Source: Pomphorhynchus laevis (taxonomy: Eukaryota; Acanthocephala; Palaeacanthocephala; Echinorhynchida; Pomphorhynchidae). From it: DNA of 64,000 nucleotides. The notes below the pieces were generated by a model. That model was not told where the DNA came from. It saw nothing but the letters and a program-made list of their open reading frames with translations, and did not search any database. Location of the stretch: contig WNNJ02000833.1 in assembly GCA_012934845.2 (NCBI GenBank), forward strand, positions 62,001 to 126,000. Reading direction: 5' to 3'. Below are positions 23,341 through 35,490 of this stretch, in pieces. How positions within the stretch are numbered: the first letter of the stretch is position 1; each line of letters opens with the position of its first letter. Made by a program: the position numbers and the translations under genes.

Positions 23341-26196
23341 TTTTACGTGGCAAATGCGTGCCGTCGCAGGCTTACATGACCACAATAACAACAAAAAATC
23401 ATGTTTCGAGGAGGTGGGTACGGAGGCGGCATTTGAATGCAATAAAGGAGGGAGCGCGGTGGACGTCGAGTAGGAGCTGATTCCAGGCGAGTGGGGCGGT
23501 GACGAAGAAGGATCGGAGATCGCAGTTGTTAGAGAAATTGGAAACGTAGAGTAAAAAGGAATTACGGGAACGCAGTGATAGAGAGGTGAGACGAGTGTCG
23601 TTTAAGAAAGGGAGGTTGATGAACGATGGAAAGCTGACAGCGATAAGACGAAAAGTTACGATAAGAAGGTGGAGTTGTATGCGTTTGTGGATGGTAGGCC
23701 AGGAGAGTTGGGCAAGATATGTGGATGTGTTATCAAAGCGATTGAGACGTAGGAGCACTCGAACGGCGGAGTTGATGATGCGTTGTAGGAGTAGGATAAT
23801 GGATTTTGAAGAATTGGCGGAAAGGCTGAGGCAGTAATCGATTTTAGAGAAAATAAACAATAAAGAAGAGGAGATGATGCGTTGTAGGGGTCGGATACGG
23901 CGGATGTCACGAAGAATTAAGTTAGACGAGCGGACCTTGTCGCGGACGAAGGGTTTAAGGGAAATGTGATCATCGAAATGGAATCCTAAGAAAGTGAGAT
24001 TGTGGACTATGGGGATTACTGATGAGGCCAAATATACAGGGAGAGGAGATATGTTAGGTTGACGGGGGAGGATCCACATTATTTTAGACTTGTTTGGGTT
24101 TAGAAAGATACGAGGATGGGAGAGACGTTGGTAGATAGAAGAAATACAGTTAAAGCAGAAATTGCGATATCGTGTATGCGATGTGCGGGTGCATGAGAAT
24201 ATATGAGGATGTCATCGGCGTATTGCATGACGTTAAAGGAGTAAGGTTTGATAACTGTAGAGAGATCTCCGAATAGAAGAGAGAAAAGCAGTGGTCCTAG
24301 GACTGAACCTTATGGGATCCCGCAGAAAATAGGGATGATATGAGAAAATGATGAATTTGAACAGACTCGGAAAGAACGGTCGGATAGATATGAGGCAAAC
24401 CATGCTACGGAGGAGGAAGAAAAGCCATAATCTTAACAAAGGCAAGAAAGGAGAATGGAGTGGTCGACGATGTCGAAGGCGGATGAGAGGTATGGGAGAT
24501 GAGAACACTGTATAGAGCCTTGTCACGAGAAATGAGTAGGTGATTGTAAACTTTCATGCACGAGATTTTTGTGGAGTGATAAGAGCGGAAAGCGGATTGG
24601 AAAGGAGGGTACAAATTAGATGAAGATAGATAAACGTTGATCTGTATTAAGATATGGCGCTATTAGAGCTTGGAAAGAGTAGAGAGGATTGAAATGGGGC
24701 GACAGCTAGAAGGAATGGAGGGGTCGAGCGCTTGTTTCTTAAGGAGGGGACGAACGATAGTGGATTTCCAGTGGGATAGAAAGATACGACTGCGGATGGA
24801 CGAGTTAAACAAGGTGATTAGGAACGGGGATATCGATGATCATATGGATTTAAGAATGGGGTAGATAGGGGATCGGCAGGTGAGGTTTTGTTGGACAAGG
24901 ACATGAGGACATATGAGATTTCGTCAGATGAGACAGGGAGAATATAAAAGAGTTCCGGGAGGATGAGGCGAGGCGAGTAGCAGTAAGATGGAATGGAGAC
25001 GGGGTTGTGAGTAAGCAACGTGGATACTTTGGTTTGCATAAATGACGAATAATCATGGGGATTGATGTTGCAAGACGAAGATTAGGGGGAAAGGATCGAG
25101 TTAAAAGTATACCAGAGAGACTTGGAGTTTAATGAAGTGTTGATTTTATGCTGCCAGAAGGAATTACATGTGGTACGTGGTAGATGAAGATGAGATCGGC
25201 GAAGGGCAAGATAGGAATCACGGAGAGACGGAGTGAGCGAGCGGATATCACGCCTGAGAAAGTTGTGATAGACTCGAAAAGCATGACCGACGCTTTGAGA
25301 GTATACATTGGATGTCAAACAATGGGGCACGGTGCAAGCGACGCTGCGGGTGAGGCTTGAACGGCAAGAGCAGATCGAGAATGGATGTGAGTTCAGAATC
25401 GAGAAGAAAGGCAGGGCGTGAGGAAGGCATCATGCTATTCTGTGAGAAGATATATACGATTTAAGTACGGCGGAGCGGATAAGGTGGAGGTCAAGATTTC
25501 TCCAAGGTCGACGTATGATGGTAGGTGTGTGAAGCGGGGAGTGATTGGAAGTGATATCGAGGTAGGTGTGTGAAGGGATTGAGGACAAAGAACAGTGAGA
25601 AAGGAGATCAATGATTTCGGTAAAAAATAAGGATGTAGGAGCTTATGAACCAGGACGGTAGACAATGGCGAGATCTAAAGTGATCGGGGTAGACGAATGA
25701 CAAGTGAGCAATTCAAAAGAGCATGGACTGAAAGGGCGAGTGATTTTGCGAAGAGACGATGGGTGACGGGCGAATGCGACGATGCCGCCATGATTAGAGA
25801 ATTTAGAAGCGGATGAGCTGAGGGGGCGGGCGGATTTGACTAGTGAGCAACCAGCAGATATCGGACGGCGAATGAATAGGTCATCGGAATCTGAGTACCA
25901 GGATTCGGTGAGGCAGAAGAGATCGATGGATTGCTTAATGAATAGGTTGAGGATAAACTCGGATTTATGGAGTATAGATTTAGTGTAGAGGAGATTGAGG
26001 CGGAAACCGTGTGTGTGTTGGGGTGAAAGGGTCCAGCGAAGAAGACATATATGGGAGAAGGATTGCAATCGGACTTTACGGCGGGTGTGGACAACTTGAA
26101 AATTTGCGGCTATGTTTCGGATGAAGAGATGTTTCGCCGTTTTCCTCGCGACGGCGTTTTTCGATGCGAGCAGAAGAGAGTTGAGCGAATATAGCG
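23340..26196 (-). mobile_element. LINE family C copy, 5'-truncated in ORF1
   Basis: Same subfamily as the 15.9-19.8 kb element. The 3' terminus with TGGCAAATGCGTGCC lies at 23346. RT thumb and C-terminus are open at 24079-23399; RT pieces follow at 24614-24233 and 25330-24818; endonuclease residues (LLYTKSILHKSEFILNLF, CLTESWYSDSDDL, GGIVAFARHPSSLRKI) lie at 26068-25643. About 250 bases of the endonuclease are missing near 25560, and the copy ends within the last part of ORF1. There are at least seven frame changes. Many third-base differences from the better copy show that it is older. Confidence 0.88.
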
Positions 26197-26240
26197 AAGA
26201 GCTTATTAATTTAGTAATTTTTCCTTTTTAACTTATTCTG

Positions 26241-26272
26241 ATACATCACGACAAAGAATTGTCGTGATGTAT
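26241..26272. repeat. Perfect 14-base hairpin with four-base loop
   Basis: ATACATCACGACAA (26241-26254), loop AGAA, then TTGTCGTGATGTAT (26259-26272). It lies in the otherwise featureless 26197-26660 interval. There is no adjacent gene, so no regulatory role can be argued. Confidence 0.85.
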
Positions 26273-26660
26273 ATCTCACTATTTATCTCACTCGTGATAA
26301 ACGAGTCTCAAGCCACAGTTTAGTCTAAGATGTTTTCGGTAAATCCAGCTAGAAATCGTTAAGCTTTAGTGCATACACCGGTGAATTACAATAAACTAAG
26401 TGCGCGATCCCTGAGGAAAAACTTTCTGGAGAAAATCTATAGATGATAAGTAATATATTTAGTATTTAATGGGTAAGCTGCTTTAAGTAAACTATTTCGT
26501 TACAGACTACTTTTTGATTAATGCTATATTATCAATATCACATACTATTGGATGGCATGTATTAAAACCGGCTACCATCAGCTCGTCTATGAGTGATAAG
26601 GAAGTCTTGTTCTGCATGTAATCGAAATATTTTTTTCTGGTACATCTACAATTATATTAT

Positions 26661-28785
26661 CAGAGATGGACAAGCTTGGACATCCCGACGGCCATTTTTC
26701 TATCATCGAGGTACTTGAGGGGCCGGATCAATTTATAAATTTACGGATTATACCGAAACACAGTATCATCTTCTTATGACTACAAATTTTAATTAAAAAT
26801 AAATTCCAATATTCTTAAGGATGTTTTCTAGGTGCTCGTCAGTTATTCTTGTACGATTTTTTGATTTATTAAATTTCATCCTCGAAACAAATTATTCACA
26901 TATATATGTACTACTAAAAAGAGAAATCATTTTTTGCTAAGGCTCGCAAGTTTGGATATTTCTCTTCTTTTATATATAAATTGTAGAAATCTATTAAAGA
27001 GCCTTTATAAAAATGGGATTTTCGAGTCAAATCCGCGCGGAGATCGAGAATCTCCATCTAAAGGTTTTCTGGAACATTATATACATCTGCATCTGTTGGA
27101 CATGCAAATAAAAAAGATAAGGCCCTTGTTTTTAAAGTCTGCAAAACGTATAATAAATTGCTTTGTTAATGAGTGAATCTCGCTAGCATAGTAATTATAG
27201 GGAATGTTTTTATGTTTTGAAAGAGTTGGGAAATGAAAATAATTTTGATTTTCCATGTCTTTCTAGCAATTTTAATTTATTGCAAAAGGCTTCAATATGA
27301 CCATGGAGTTCGTGGATCGAGTGTCCCTGTTTTTGCAATTTTTGATTTTGTTCATTAAGGTATCTAGTAACATCTACCAAAAACGCCAAATCACAAATGA
27401 AATCGTCCTCTTCTAATTGTTCTACCACTCTTCCCCTTTTCTTCATAAAAGTGTAGATTTCATGTTTCAATTCATAAAATCGTTTAAATATCCTTTACTT
27501 AGCCATCTTACTTCACTGTAGTAACATGCATCTTCACACCCAGAAACTATATCTGCCAAGTATTCTTTAAATTGGCGATGGTTTAGTGCCCGGGATTTAA
27601 TAAAATTGATACTTGACACAACAACCTCCATAACATCTGCACATTTTATTGATTTTGCACAAAGATTTTGTTGGTGAATGACACAGTGAAAAATCGTTAA
27701 GTCGTCTGTGTTTATTTGTAGCTCTTTTGCCCTTTTAAGAATTATTCCCACAAATCCTTTTTGTGCACCTATCATTGCAGGAGCTACATCGGTGCATATA
27801 CCAGTAAGTAAACTCCACCTGACCCTATATTTATTAAAAATCATATCCACTGTTTTAAATATATCTTCGCCGGTAGTAGTTCCCTTTAAAGGTGCAAGTG
27901 CTAATAACTTATCTATTATATTAAGCTCGGAATCCACACCTCGGATAAATATAGCCAACTGTGCGGTATCAGATGAATCAGTACTATCATCCAATGCTAT
28001 TGAAAATCATGCTATTGTTTCTTTCTTTTAAACTTTTTCTGTCCTCTGCCATCATTTATATCCTTCTAGAAACTGTACGCCTCGACAGACTAATAAATTC
28101 AAAGTATTTTTTGTTTTGTGGACACACCAACTCTGCAACATCTAGTAAGCACTCCTTGATAAATTCACCATCGGAAAAATACTTTGAATGTTTAGCAATT
28201 TTTTTACTAATAAAAAAACTGGCTTTTACATTGCTAAAACATTGTACATTTATATTGCTAAACATTTGTTGCGGAGAGTACAAATTTTGTTTATTTTTCC
28301 ACATCCTCTTTTCGCTGCTGCCCTTTAATATTTCGCTTAACTTGATACATAGAATTAAAATGTCTTTTTAAATTGTATTCTTTGACAACCGACATGGACA
28401 TATTGCATATCAAACATACTGGAACCTCATTATGAAGAATAAAATAATATTGCTCAGCCCAAAAATCTTGAAAATGTTGATTCTCTTCATCCACTTTTCT
28501 TTTATCCATATCCATTTAGGGGTCAAATTCTAAAAAATAAATAAATATTACAAGTAGAATAAATAAGTCTCTAAATCCAAAACTAAAAGGAATAACGATA
28601 GAGCTAAAACAATAAGAGTATTACTATGGGACGGATGTGTTTATATTCATCATGGAAAATGGTAATCTATAACTAATGTATCATTGAACAATTAGGATAT
28701 ACCATATTCAAATTCTCTTGGCTGGCCAGATAAAAATGCTCGGCGGGCCTGATCTGGCCCGCGGGCCGGTGTTTGCCCATATGTG
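26661..28785 (-). mobile_element. hAT-superfamily DNA transposon (ZBED/GTF2IRD2-like type)
   Basis: The left end CAGAGATGGACAAGC and the inverted right end CACATATGGGCAAAC (28785 inward) are imperfect terminal repeats of the hAT kind, starting CA. The right subterminal region is rich in GGCCCG, as in the Charlie/ZBED5-like group. A minus-strand transposase fills the inside. The flanks are AT runs, so the expected 8-base target duplication cannot be confirmed. The element sits between two LINE insertions. Confidence 0.82.
26785..28515 (-). pseudogene. hAT transposase, broken
   Basis: Runs leftward from 28515. The N-terminus is a BED-like finger (CLICNMSMSVVKEYNLKRH) whose final His appears lost. 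Then KASFFISKKIAKHSKYFSDG and EFIKECLLDVAELVCP (28230-28130), and the catalytic core LDDSTDSSDTAQLAIFIRGV, GTTTGEDIF, CTDVAPAMIGAQKG, IFHCVIHQQNLCAKS and NHRQFKEYL (27994-27467). C-terminal parts CDLAFLVDVTRYLNEQNQKL (27420-27340) and, in other frames, LQMEILDLRADLT, YICEQ and RMKFNKSKNR (27080-26860) make up the dimerisation domain. At least four frame changes or stops. The full family length is ~600 residues, so little is missing. Confidence 0.85.
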
Positions 28786-28802
28786 ATATATATAATAATT
28801 TA

Positions 28803-31800
28803 TTTAATGTGACAAATGCGTGCCAACTGCACGCTTACATGACTACTAACAAGAAAGAACACAGCAAAAATCACAGATTAATTAGTTAATTGTTGAAATA
28901 ACATTAGATTTTGCGATTGAAGCACGGCATTGATATTGATTGGCGGATATAATTGGGCAGATGAGTCCACGAGATAGGAGCAGCCACAACGAAGGAGCGG
29001 AAGCCAAAAGAGGTAGAGTAGTTTGGGACATGTAAAAGAAGGGAATTACGGAAACGCTAGGAACAGTAAACATGACGAGAATTATCAAGAAAAGGAAGGT
29101 TGAGAAATGAAGCGGTATGAAAAGTTACAAGGCGGAAAGCAAGGAGAAGAAGACGAATTTGATCACGATAATAAATTGTAGGCAAATCGAGAGAATCAAG
29201 ATAGTGGAATGTATGATCAAAACGACAAAGACGGAGGAGAATTCGGACGGCTGCGTTGACGATGCGTTGTAGGGGAAGAAGAGTGGATTTAGGTGAGTTG
29301 GAAAATAGACTAAGACAATAATTGAGTCTAGAATAAAGGAGATAAGATATGATAGTCATACATGAAGGGAAATCGATCAATATACGAATTTGACGGAGGT
29401 TGCGGAGAATCAGGGTATATGAGCGTACTTTATATCTAACGAAAGACTTAAGTGAAAGTCTGTTGTCGAAATGGAAGCCTAGGAAAACGAGATTGTCAAC
29501 GATAGTGAGAATTGTAGAATTTAATGATACGGAGGGAGGTTCTACGCCGAACCGTTGAGGAAGGATGCACATTATTTTTGATTTATTAGGATTTAGAGAA
29601 AGACGAAGAGAAGAAAGATAATTGAAAATTAAAGCAAGTCAGTTGGAAGCAGAAACACTAAGATCATGAATACGATAAGCAGCTGCGTGAGCATAGATTA
29701 AAATATCATCAGCATATTGCATAACATGGAAGTTAAATGTATGAGAAATAGAAGACAAATCACCGAAAAGATAGAAAAGCAAATGGCCTAATACATAGCC
29801 TTCTGGAACACCGGACGGGATGGAAGAAGTATGGGAGAGAGAAGAGTTAGAACAAACGCGAAAAGTACGGTTTGATAGATATGACGAAATCAATGCCAGT
29901 GTGTAAAGAGAAGTTATAGTTATGACGAAGACGATTGAGAAGAATCAAGTGATCGACAATGTCGAAGGCAGATGATCGATCAAGAGAAACTATGACAGTA
30001 CATAATTTTTGATCTCGCGAGATGAGTAAGTCGTTATAAACTTTAAGACGTGCAATTTTAGAAGAATGATTAGACGGAAAAGCAGCTTGGAACGGATGGA
30101 ACAAGTTGGAGGAAAATATATAAGCATTAATTTTCTTGAGAACAAAACGCTCAAGGAGTTTAGAGAGGGTTGGGAGAAGTGAGATAGGACGGTATGAAGA
30201 TGGTAGTGAATGGACGATAGATTACTTTTTGAGGAGAGGGCGAACAGTGGCGCATTTCCAGTTTGAAGGAAAGTTGCGGCCGCGTATAGACAAGTTGAAT
30301 AAAGTGGTTAGGAATGGTGAGATCGATGAGCAGATTTTTTAAGCAAGTGGGTGGGAATTAGGTAAGAAGGAGAGGTTTTATTAGGTAATGACAGATGAAC
30401 CGAAGGAACTTCGTCAGACGAAACGGGAAGAAGGTGGAATAGCTCTGGGAGGGAAGTATTTAAGGAGAAGATATGGTACAAGGGGACTATGGGTAGTATG
30501 TAAAGTAAATTAGAAAGCTTAGTTTGTAAATAAGAAAATTCATCAGGATTTATATTACAAGAAGTATGATCGTGAAAGAATTGAGTTTTAGATTTTCCAA
30601 TGAGATTTAGAGTTGGAAGATGACTCGAGTTGATTTCACCAAAAGATATTACGCTTAGTACGTATAAGAATGAGATGTGAACGGTGTAGAGAAAAGTAGG
30701 AATCACGAAGATTTTGATGGAGTGAATTGTGAGAACGTTTAAGAAAGCAATTATACACACGAAAAGAGTGATGGAGCCGACACTTAGAAAGACAAAAGTA
30801 GGAATCGTACCAGGAGCATGGCGCAATTGCTGATAACGTAGTGGTCGAATAGGCAGAAGGCTATTTAGGATGTTCGTAAGTTCAGAATCAAACAGAACGA
30901 AGAGATCACCGGGATAGAGATAGTTAATAGGAAGTAAAAAGAGTGAAGAATTGAGTAAGGCTGTGCAGAAAATATGGATATCGAGAAGTTTCTAGGGTCG
31001 ACTTGGTGTGGATAATGATGGAGGCGGAGAAGGAGGATGGGGACGAGTAAGAGTGACAAAGAAATGATCGGACAAACCAGGATCAGTAATTGACAAGGTG
31101 GTATAATCATTGAAGCAGTAAAGAACAACAATGATGTCGAGATCACCGCCGAGTAAATGAGTTGGGCTTGTTAAAAGTAATTTATAGTTTAAATCAGAAA
31201 AAAATAGTTTAAGTGATAGAGTCAGAGTCAGCCGGGCGATCAAGACGAATGTTAAAGTCACCGAGAACAAGAGGAGTATATGACAATGAACAGTGAGACA
31301 TAAGATCTGCTAGGTCGTTAAAGAACATACGTGAGGGGGCAAGTGAACCTGTACGGTATACAATCACAAGTTCCAGAGGGAAAGGAGTCGATAATCTGCA
31401 TATGAGTAATTCGAACGAAGTGTAACGGATGTTAACGTTAATTTTACGTAGAGACATTGGGTGACGAGCAAGGGCAACAATACCGCCATGGTTAGAAGCA
31501 GTTGATGTATGATAGGCAATTGGACGAGCTGATTCAACTAGAGAACAACCAGAGCGACATAGACGACGAATGGCAAGATCGTCGGAGTCAGAGTGCCAGG
31601 ATTCGGTAATGCAGAGAATATCGATAGATAATCGATCGAAGATATCAAGGAGCATATCAGCTTTATGAAGAATGGAGCGAGTGTTGAATAGACTAAGACG
31701 AATAGTATGCTCAGGAGTGAGATCGACTAGCGAAGAATACAAGAAGGAGAGATGGGGCGGCATCGGATTTTTGGCCTTGTGTGTACAACGTGAAAATTTC

Positions 31801-32560
31801 CGTTGATTTGACGTATTGATAAGGATGACTCGCCATTTGTTTCACATCGATGTTTCTCAATGCGAGCTAAATTGAGCTGGGCAATATCAGAAGAGGAGCG
31901 GTCAGGAAGGATACGACAAGTAGACGAAGTGGTAAGAAGTTTAAAACGTTGGGAAAGTACCAAGGGTGCATGTGAACTATGTCGGAAAACGATTTTAGTA
32001 GTGGAAGACTGATATGATTGAATTTAGTGGATTGGTTTAAACGGATAAAAGATACAGGAGCGATATTCTTAAAATGGGATGGATTATCATCAGAAAGAAT
32101 GGTTGAAAGGATAGACCTGAAAGCATATGTATAATCATCGAGGAGACATCGAGGATAAGCATATTCGTGAAGCTTTAAGTTAGATATGATAATGTATCGA
32201 TCGCACGAAGGCAAACGATTACGTGGAAGTGGTGGACCAACATAGCTGGTAGGGGTACATGCAGAAAAGCAGATAAACGTGGGAATGACAGGAGTGCTAA
32301 GTGAAAATTTAAGATAGTTTGGAGCACGTGTGACAGGAGTGGAGTGTTGAATCGGTCGATCGGAGATGTTTCTGAAGATGATTTTGACGGAAGGATGTAA
32401 ATTATTGAAATTGATAATAATTATGTAAATTATTATTGTATTTATTATTGATTTATAAGCTCTGTTAGAGCGAAACTCATCTGCCGTTGATAAAGTTTGT
32501 CGGTACAAAGGATTATTGGGCATACGTAACGATTAGAATATTGCGAGAGTAATTCGGTTA
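28803..32560 (-). mobile_element. LINE family C, second (older) subfamily, almost full length
   Basis: Reads leftward from an ORF1-like region (32523-31730: CDRYIIISNLKLHEY, SLSIRQINGNFHVVHTRPKI) through endonuclease (31763-31209: LFNTRSILHKADMLLDIF, CITESWHSDSDDL, LVLGDFNIRLDR), linker and RT (30104-29057: SLDRSSAFDIVDHLILLNRL, YADDILIYAHAAAYRIHDL, then thumb) to a 3' end with a changed terminus (TGACAAATGCGTGCC at 28811). It is clearly diverged from the younger subfamily at DNA level but keeps the same order. Frame changes separate most pieces, about eight in total. Confidence 0.85.
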
Positions 32561-33104
32561 TATTTCTTGGTCTGCTGAAGATATATAGAATGCTGCCTGG
32601 TGTTTTATGCCTCCTTGTGAAGAAAACAGATTGATTTATTTACGAGTACACCATTGGGTGTCCCAGGGCAGGTGTGACATCAAATTCTATTTTATATATT
32701 TGTACACTTCAAGGTGTCCCTGTAAAACAACATTTATATTAAAAGGAATTTAGTGCATGATGCATTGCTAAACTGCAATACGTACTGTCATGTACAGAGC
32801 TCATGCTAAATTCACTTTGATGATTCAGATTAAAGGTAGTTCTGCTTTTGAAGCTTTGAACACTGCTTAGGCGTGTGTTAAAGTGTCTATGAATGATTAT
32901 TGTAGTCACTGTACTGATGAGCTCAGTTAGATCGAAACGCGTCTAATATTTTTATATAAAGTTATATAATTTTTATATTTATATTTATATATAAAGTCAT
33001 GAGGGATAAAATGCTAAACAAATATCAAATATCATGAATATCATGCACCATGATAATTTGAACTTTAATACACGCTCAATTTTTTCATGTTGGGATCAAG
33101 ATAT
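32560..33104. other. Interval with a hammerhead-like core
   Basis: Mostly AT-rich with no gene. It holds CTGATGA at 32914-32920 and CGAAAC at 32933-32938, described in its own entry. Immediately right is the end of the mariner-type element. Confidence 0.5.
32901..32950 (+). ncRNA. Possible decayed hammerhead ribozyme core
   Basis: CTGATGA (32914-32920), then GCTC-AGTTA-GATC that can form a four-pair stem with one mismatch, then GAAA (32934-32937), a very short CGCG and GTC (32941-32943). This is the conserved hammerhead order. The stem I partners on either side do not pair convincingly, and one stem II pair is broken, so it is either decayed or a chance match. Hammerheads of this kind are known in Penelope-like elements and satellite repeats. 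Confidence 0.3.
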
Positions 33105-34671
33105 AGTGCGTATGAAATTATTTTGCAAATATGCATTTTTACAATTAAATTGTGTACTTTTATCTAATAACTATGAAATTTGCAAATGTTATTCTTTATT
33201 AACTTTCGACTTAGACAATAAACTAAATTGTCTGCAGTTAAGAGTAAATATGCTTTGCCGATTCTATCGATTTTTAGCGTTTATAAGTGTATGATGTTAT
33301 TATGCAGCATATATTATTTTTTATTTGAATGACTTTTCTGTTATAGTGGAATTTCTCTAGATGATAAAATTGAATAAGTAGACATCAAACAATTGTTAGA
33401 AAAAGTTTACATATAAGTAGCGACCTCGAGACTCTAAGAAACGTATAAGCCGTTTGTCCATTGAGCTTGTTAAATTTTTTATATCCACTGGAGTTATTTT
33501 ACTCGCGGATTTAGTAATTTCAGTCCACAGTTCGTTTTTATCGATAAATCGTTTGTTATTTGCGTATACTTTGCGCTTAAGCATTGCCCATAAATTTTCA
33601 ATGGGGTTCGAATCAGGTGACGACGGAGGCCATTTCATTATTTTAGAGTTTTCTATCCCATTTACTTCCAGGAATTCCATAGTGTATTTAGCGACGTGTT
33701 CGGGTGCATTGTCTTGCATAAAAACCAAGTTGCTTTCCCCATTACGGATCTGCATGCGATACCATGGCAGAAAATGTGAGTTGAGAAACTCCGAGTATGA
33801 ATGAGCGTTCAATTTCACGCCGTCAGGAACACGCAAAGGTCCTATTATTGTGTCGTTTACAATTGCAGCCCAAATCATTACGCCGCCACCACCCTGTTAG
33901 TGTCTTCCTCGAATCGGCTGCGACGTAGATGTTGCCAGCCATCCTCTCGCCCATCCGTCCGGTCCATCCAATGTTGCTCTGGATTCATCACTAAAGATGA
34001 CTTTTGTGAAGTCTGTTTTTATATTTTCACGTGCCCACGCGATGCGTTTCTCCATATTAATGTTTGATATAATAAGTTGTCGCCTTGTGCTTGTTACGGA
34101 ACCCAAACTTCGCAAAATTCTGTAGCGAGTGTCGCGTTTTGTATCTTTTATTCCTGCATATGCGAATATCTGGGAACTAGAACTTAGAGGATGCCTGGCC
34201 ATTTGATACTTCGGGCTGCGCAACGTACGATTAGAAATTGTACGAAATTTATTTCGTTCATTTCGTTGCCTAACATGAATGATGCCTGAGATAGCTTTTT
34301 TTACCGTCCGATAATCTCTTTTCATTTCTTTCGAAATCTCCAGGGAGCTTATACCTTCTGCTAGACGGTGCATTATTATGTCTTTTTCATCGGGCGAAAG
34401 ATCTTTACCGCGTCCCATCGCTACTAAAAGCAAAAGCAGCTTCTACTTTATAGCAAACTATATACTGCATAATAACGTCAGACACTTATAAACGCTAAAA
34501 ATCGATAAAATTGGCATAGCATATTTACTCTTAACTGCAGACAATTTAGTTTATTGAAGTCTAAGTCGAAGGTTAATAAAGAATAGCATTTGCAAATGTT
34601 ATAGTTATTAGATAAAAGTACACGATTTAATCGTAAAAGTACATATTTGCATAATAATTTCATACGCACTG
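33105..34671 (-). mobile_element. Tc1/mariner element, DD37E type, with ~200-base terminal inverted repeats
   Basis: The ends read AGTGCGTATGAAATTATTTT on the left and its complement on the right (34671 inward), each next to a TA that would be the target duplication. The inverted similarity continues for about 200 bases (33105-33300 against 34470-34671), which explains open stretches seen in both arms. One transposase gene lies between. The arms differ at a moderate number of bases, so the copy is not brand new, though the coding region is well preserved. Confidence 0.9.
33396..34433 (-). pseudogene. Tc1/mariner transposase (DD37E), one in-frame stop
   Basis: 345 codons from MLLVAMGRGKDLSPDEKD. 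The first ~110 residues are helix-turn-helix DNA-binding repeats (ISSLEISKEMKRDYRTVKKA). Catalytic residues: first Asp in VIFSDESRATLDGPDG, second Asp in LVFMQDNAPEHVAKY, Glu in DSNPIENLW; 37 residues separate the last two, so the signature is DD37E rather than the DD34E of Tc1 or DD34D of classic mariner. The frame is continuous except for one TAA at about 33898-33900, just before the conserved GGGGVMIWAA. All three catalytic residues remain. The first Met could also be the one in MGRGKD. Confidence 0.9.
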
Positions 34672-35022
34672 TATATACTGCAGAAAATATTTTTTGTAAT
34701 CACCGGAAGAAGACATTTTTCGAAACGCGTTGTTTTAATAAATTAGAAGTTTTTGTTTTCTGGATTATTGACTGATAATTACACAGATTATATATATAGT
34801 TGTTACTAATAAGTAAACGGGAAAAACGGACATAACTGGGTATTGGAAACCATCACAATCTATCAGCAATGAAATCTCTAGACCGGTTTCTGCTTATTTT
34901 GCTTCACCAGTAGGGTCCTCCAGATTTTAAGTGTTCAGGGATACTCCACCACAGTTTAGAAGGGTTCATCACAAGGTTGATTATTACAAGACGATCTTCA
35001 ATCTACACCATTACAAAACGAC
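34672..35022. other. Unassigned interval
   Basis: No gene. CGAAACGCGTTG at 34719 resembles the stretch right of the hammerhead-like core on the other side of the mariner element, but nothing else supports a link. Confidence 0.4.
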
Positions 35023-35490
35023 CAGTCTATCAAGCAACACCATTTTTTATAAATGATGCATTAATAATGATGCAAAAAATCCTGGACCGTTGTTTACTTT
35101 GCACATCCGTGCAACAATATTACACATGCAGTATCCGTTAAGGATCAAATGAGTGCAGTGGCATTTCAGCAACAACCTCTGCCTAGTGTTTAAGGATGGT
35201 CCTAACATCAATTCAATCTGGTAAAGAGCGTAAGCCTCAGTCAATTCAGCACGTATCGGAAACGCCTTCATTCACAATGTCACACATGCAACCGAAACGA
35301 ACAGTGGGTATTTTATTATACTGATGAGTGTTGCAGAGTACTCCATCATTTCGATGTTAAAGTGATCGTCTAGAAATGACATTGTTACTAAAAATCGCGA
35401 ATCAAAGTCCAGTTTATCAAGCAACACCATTTTCCATAAATGCCTCATTCCGTAATAAAAATCCTGGACCGTTGTTTACTCAGCACATGC
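35023..35490. repeat. Spaced direct repeat, about 75 bases
   Basis: TATCAAGCAACACCATTTT and, 45 bases on, TCCTGGACCGTTGTTTACT occur at 35028-35100 and again at 35418-35480, separated by about 390 bases. A minus-strand open stretch of 74 codons (35271-35047) overlaps the first copy but has no recognisable domain. Confidence 0.7.

Noticed and set aside
33034-33294. Possible small gene, with a near-identical protein on the opposite strand at 34478-34669
   Set aside because: Both are translations of the two terminal inverted repeats of the mariner-type element.
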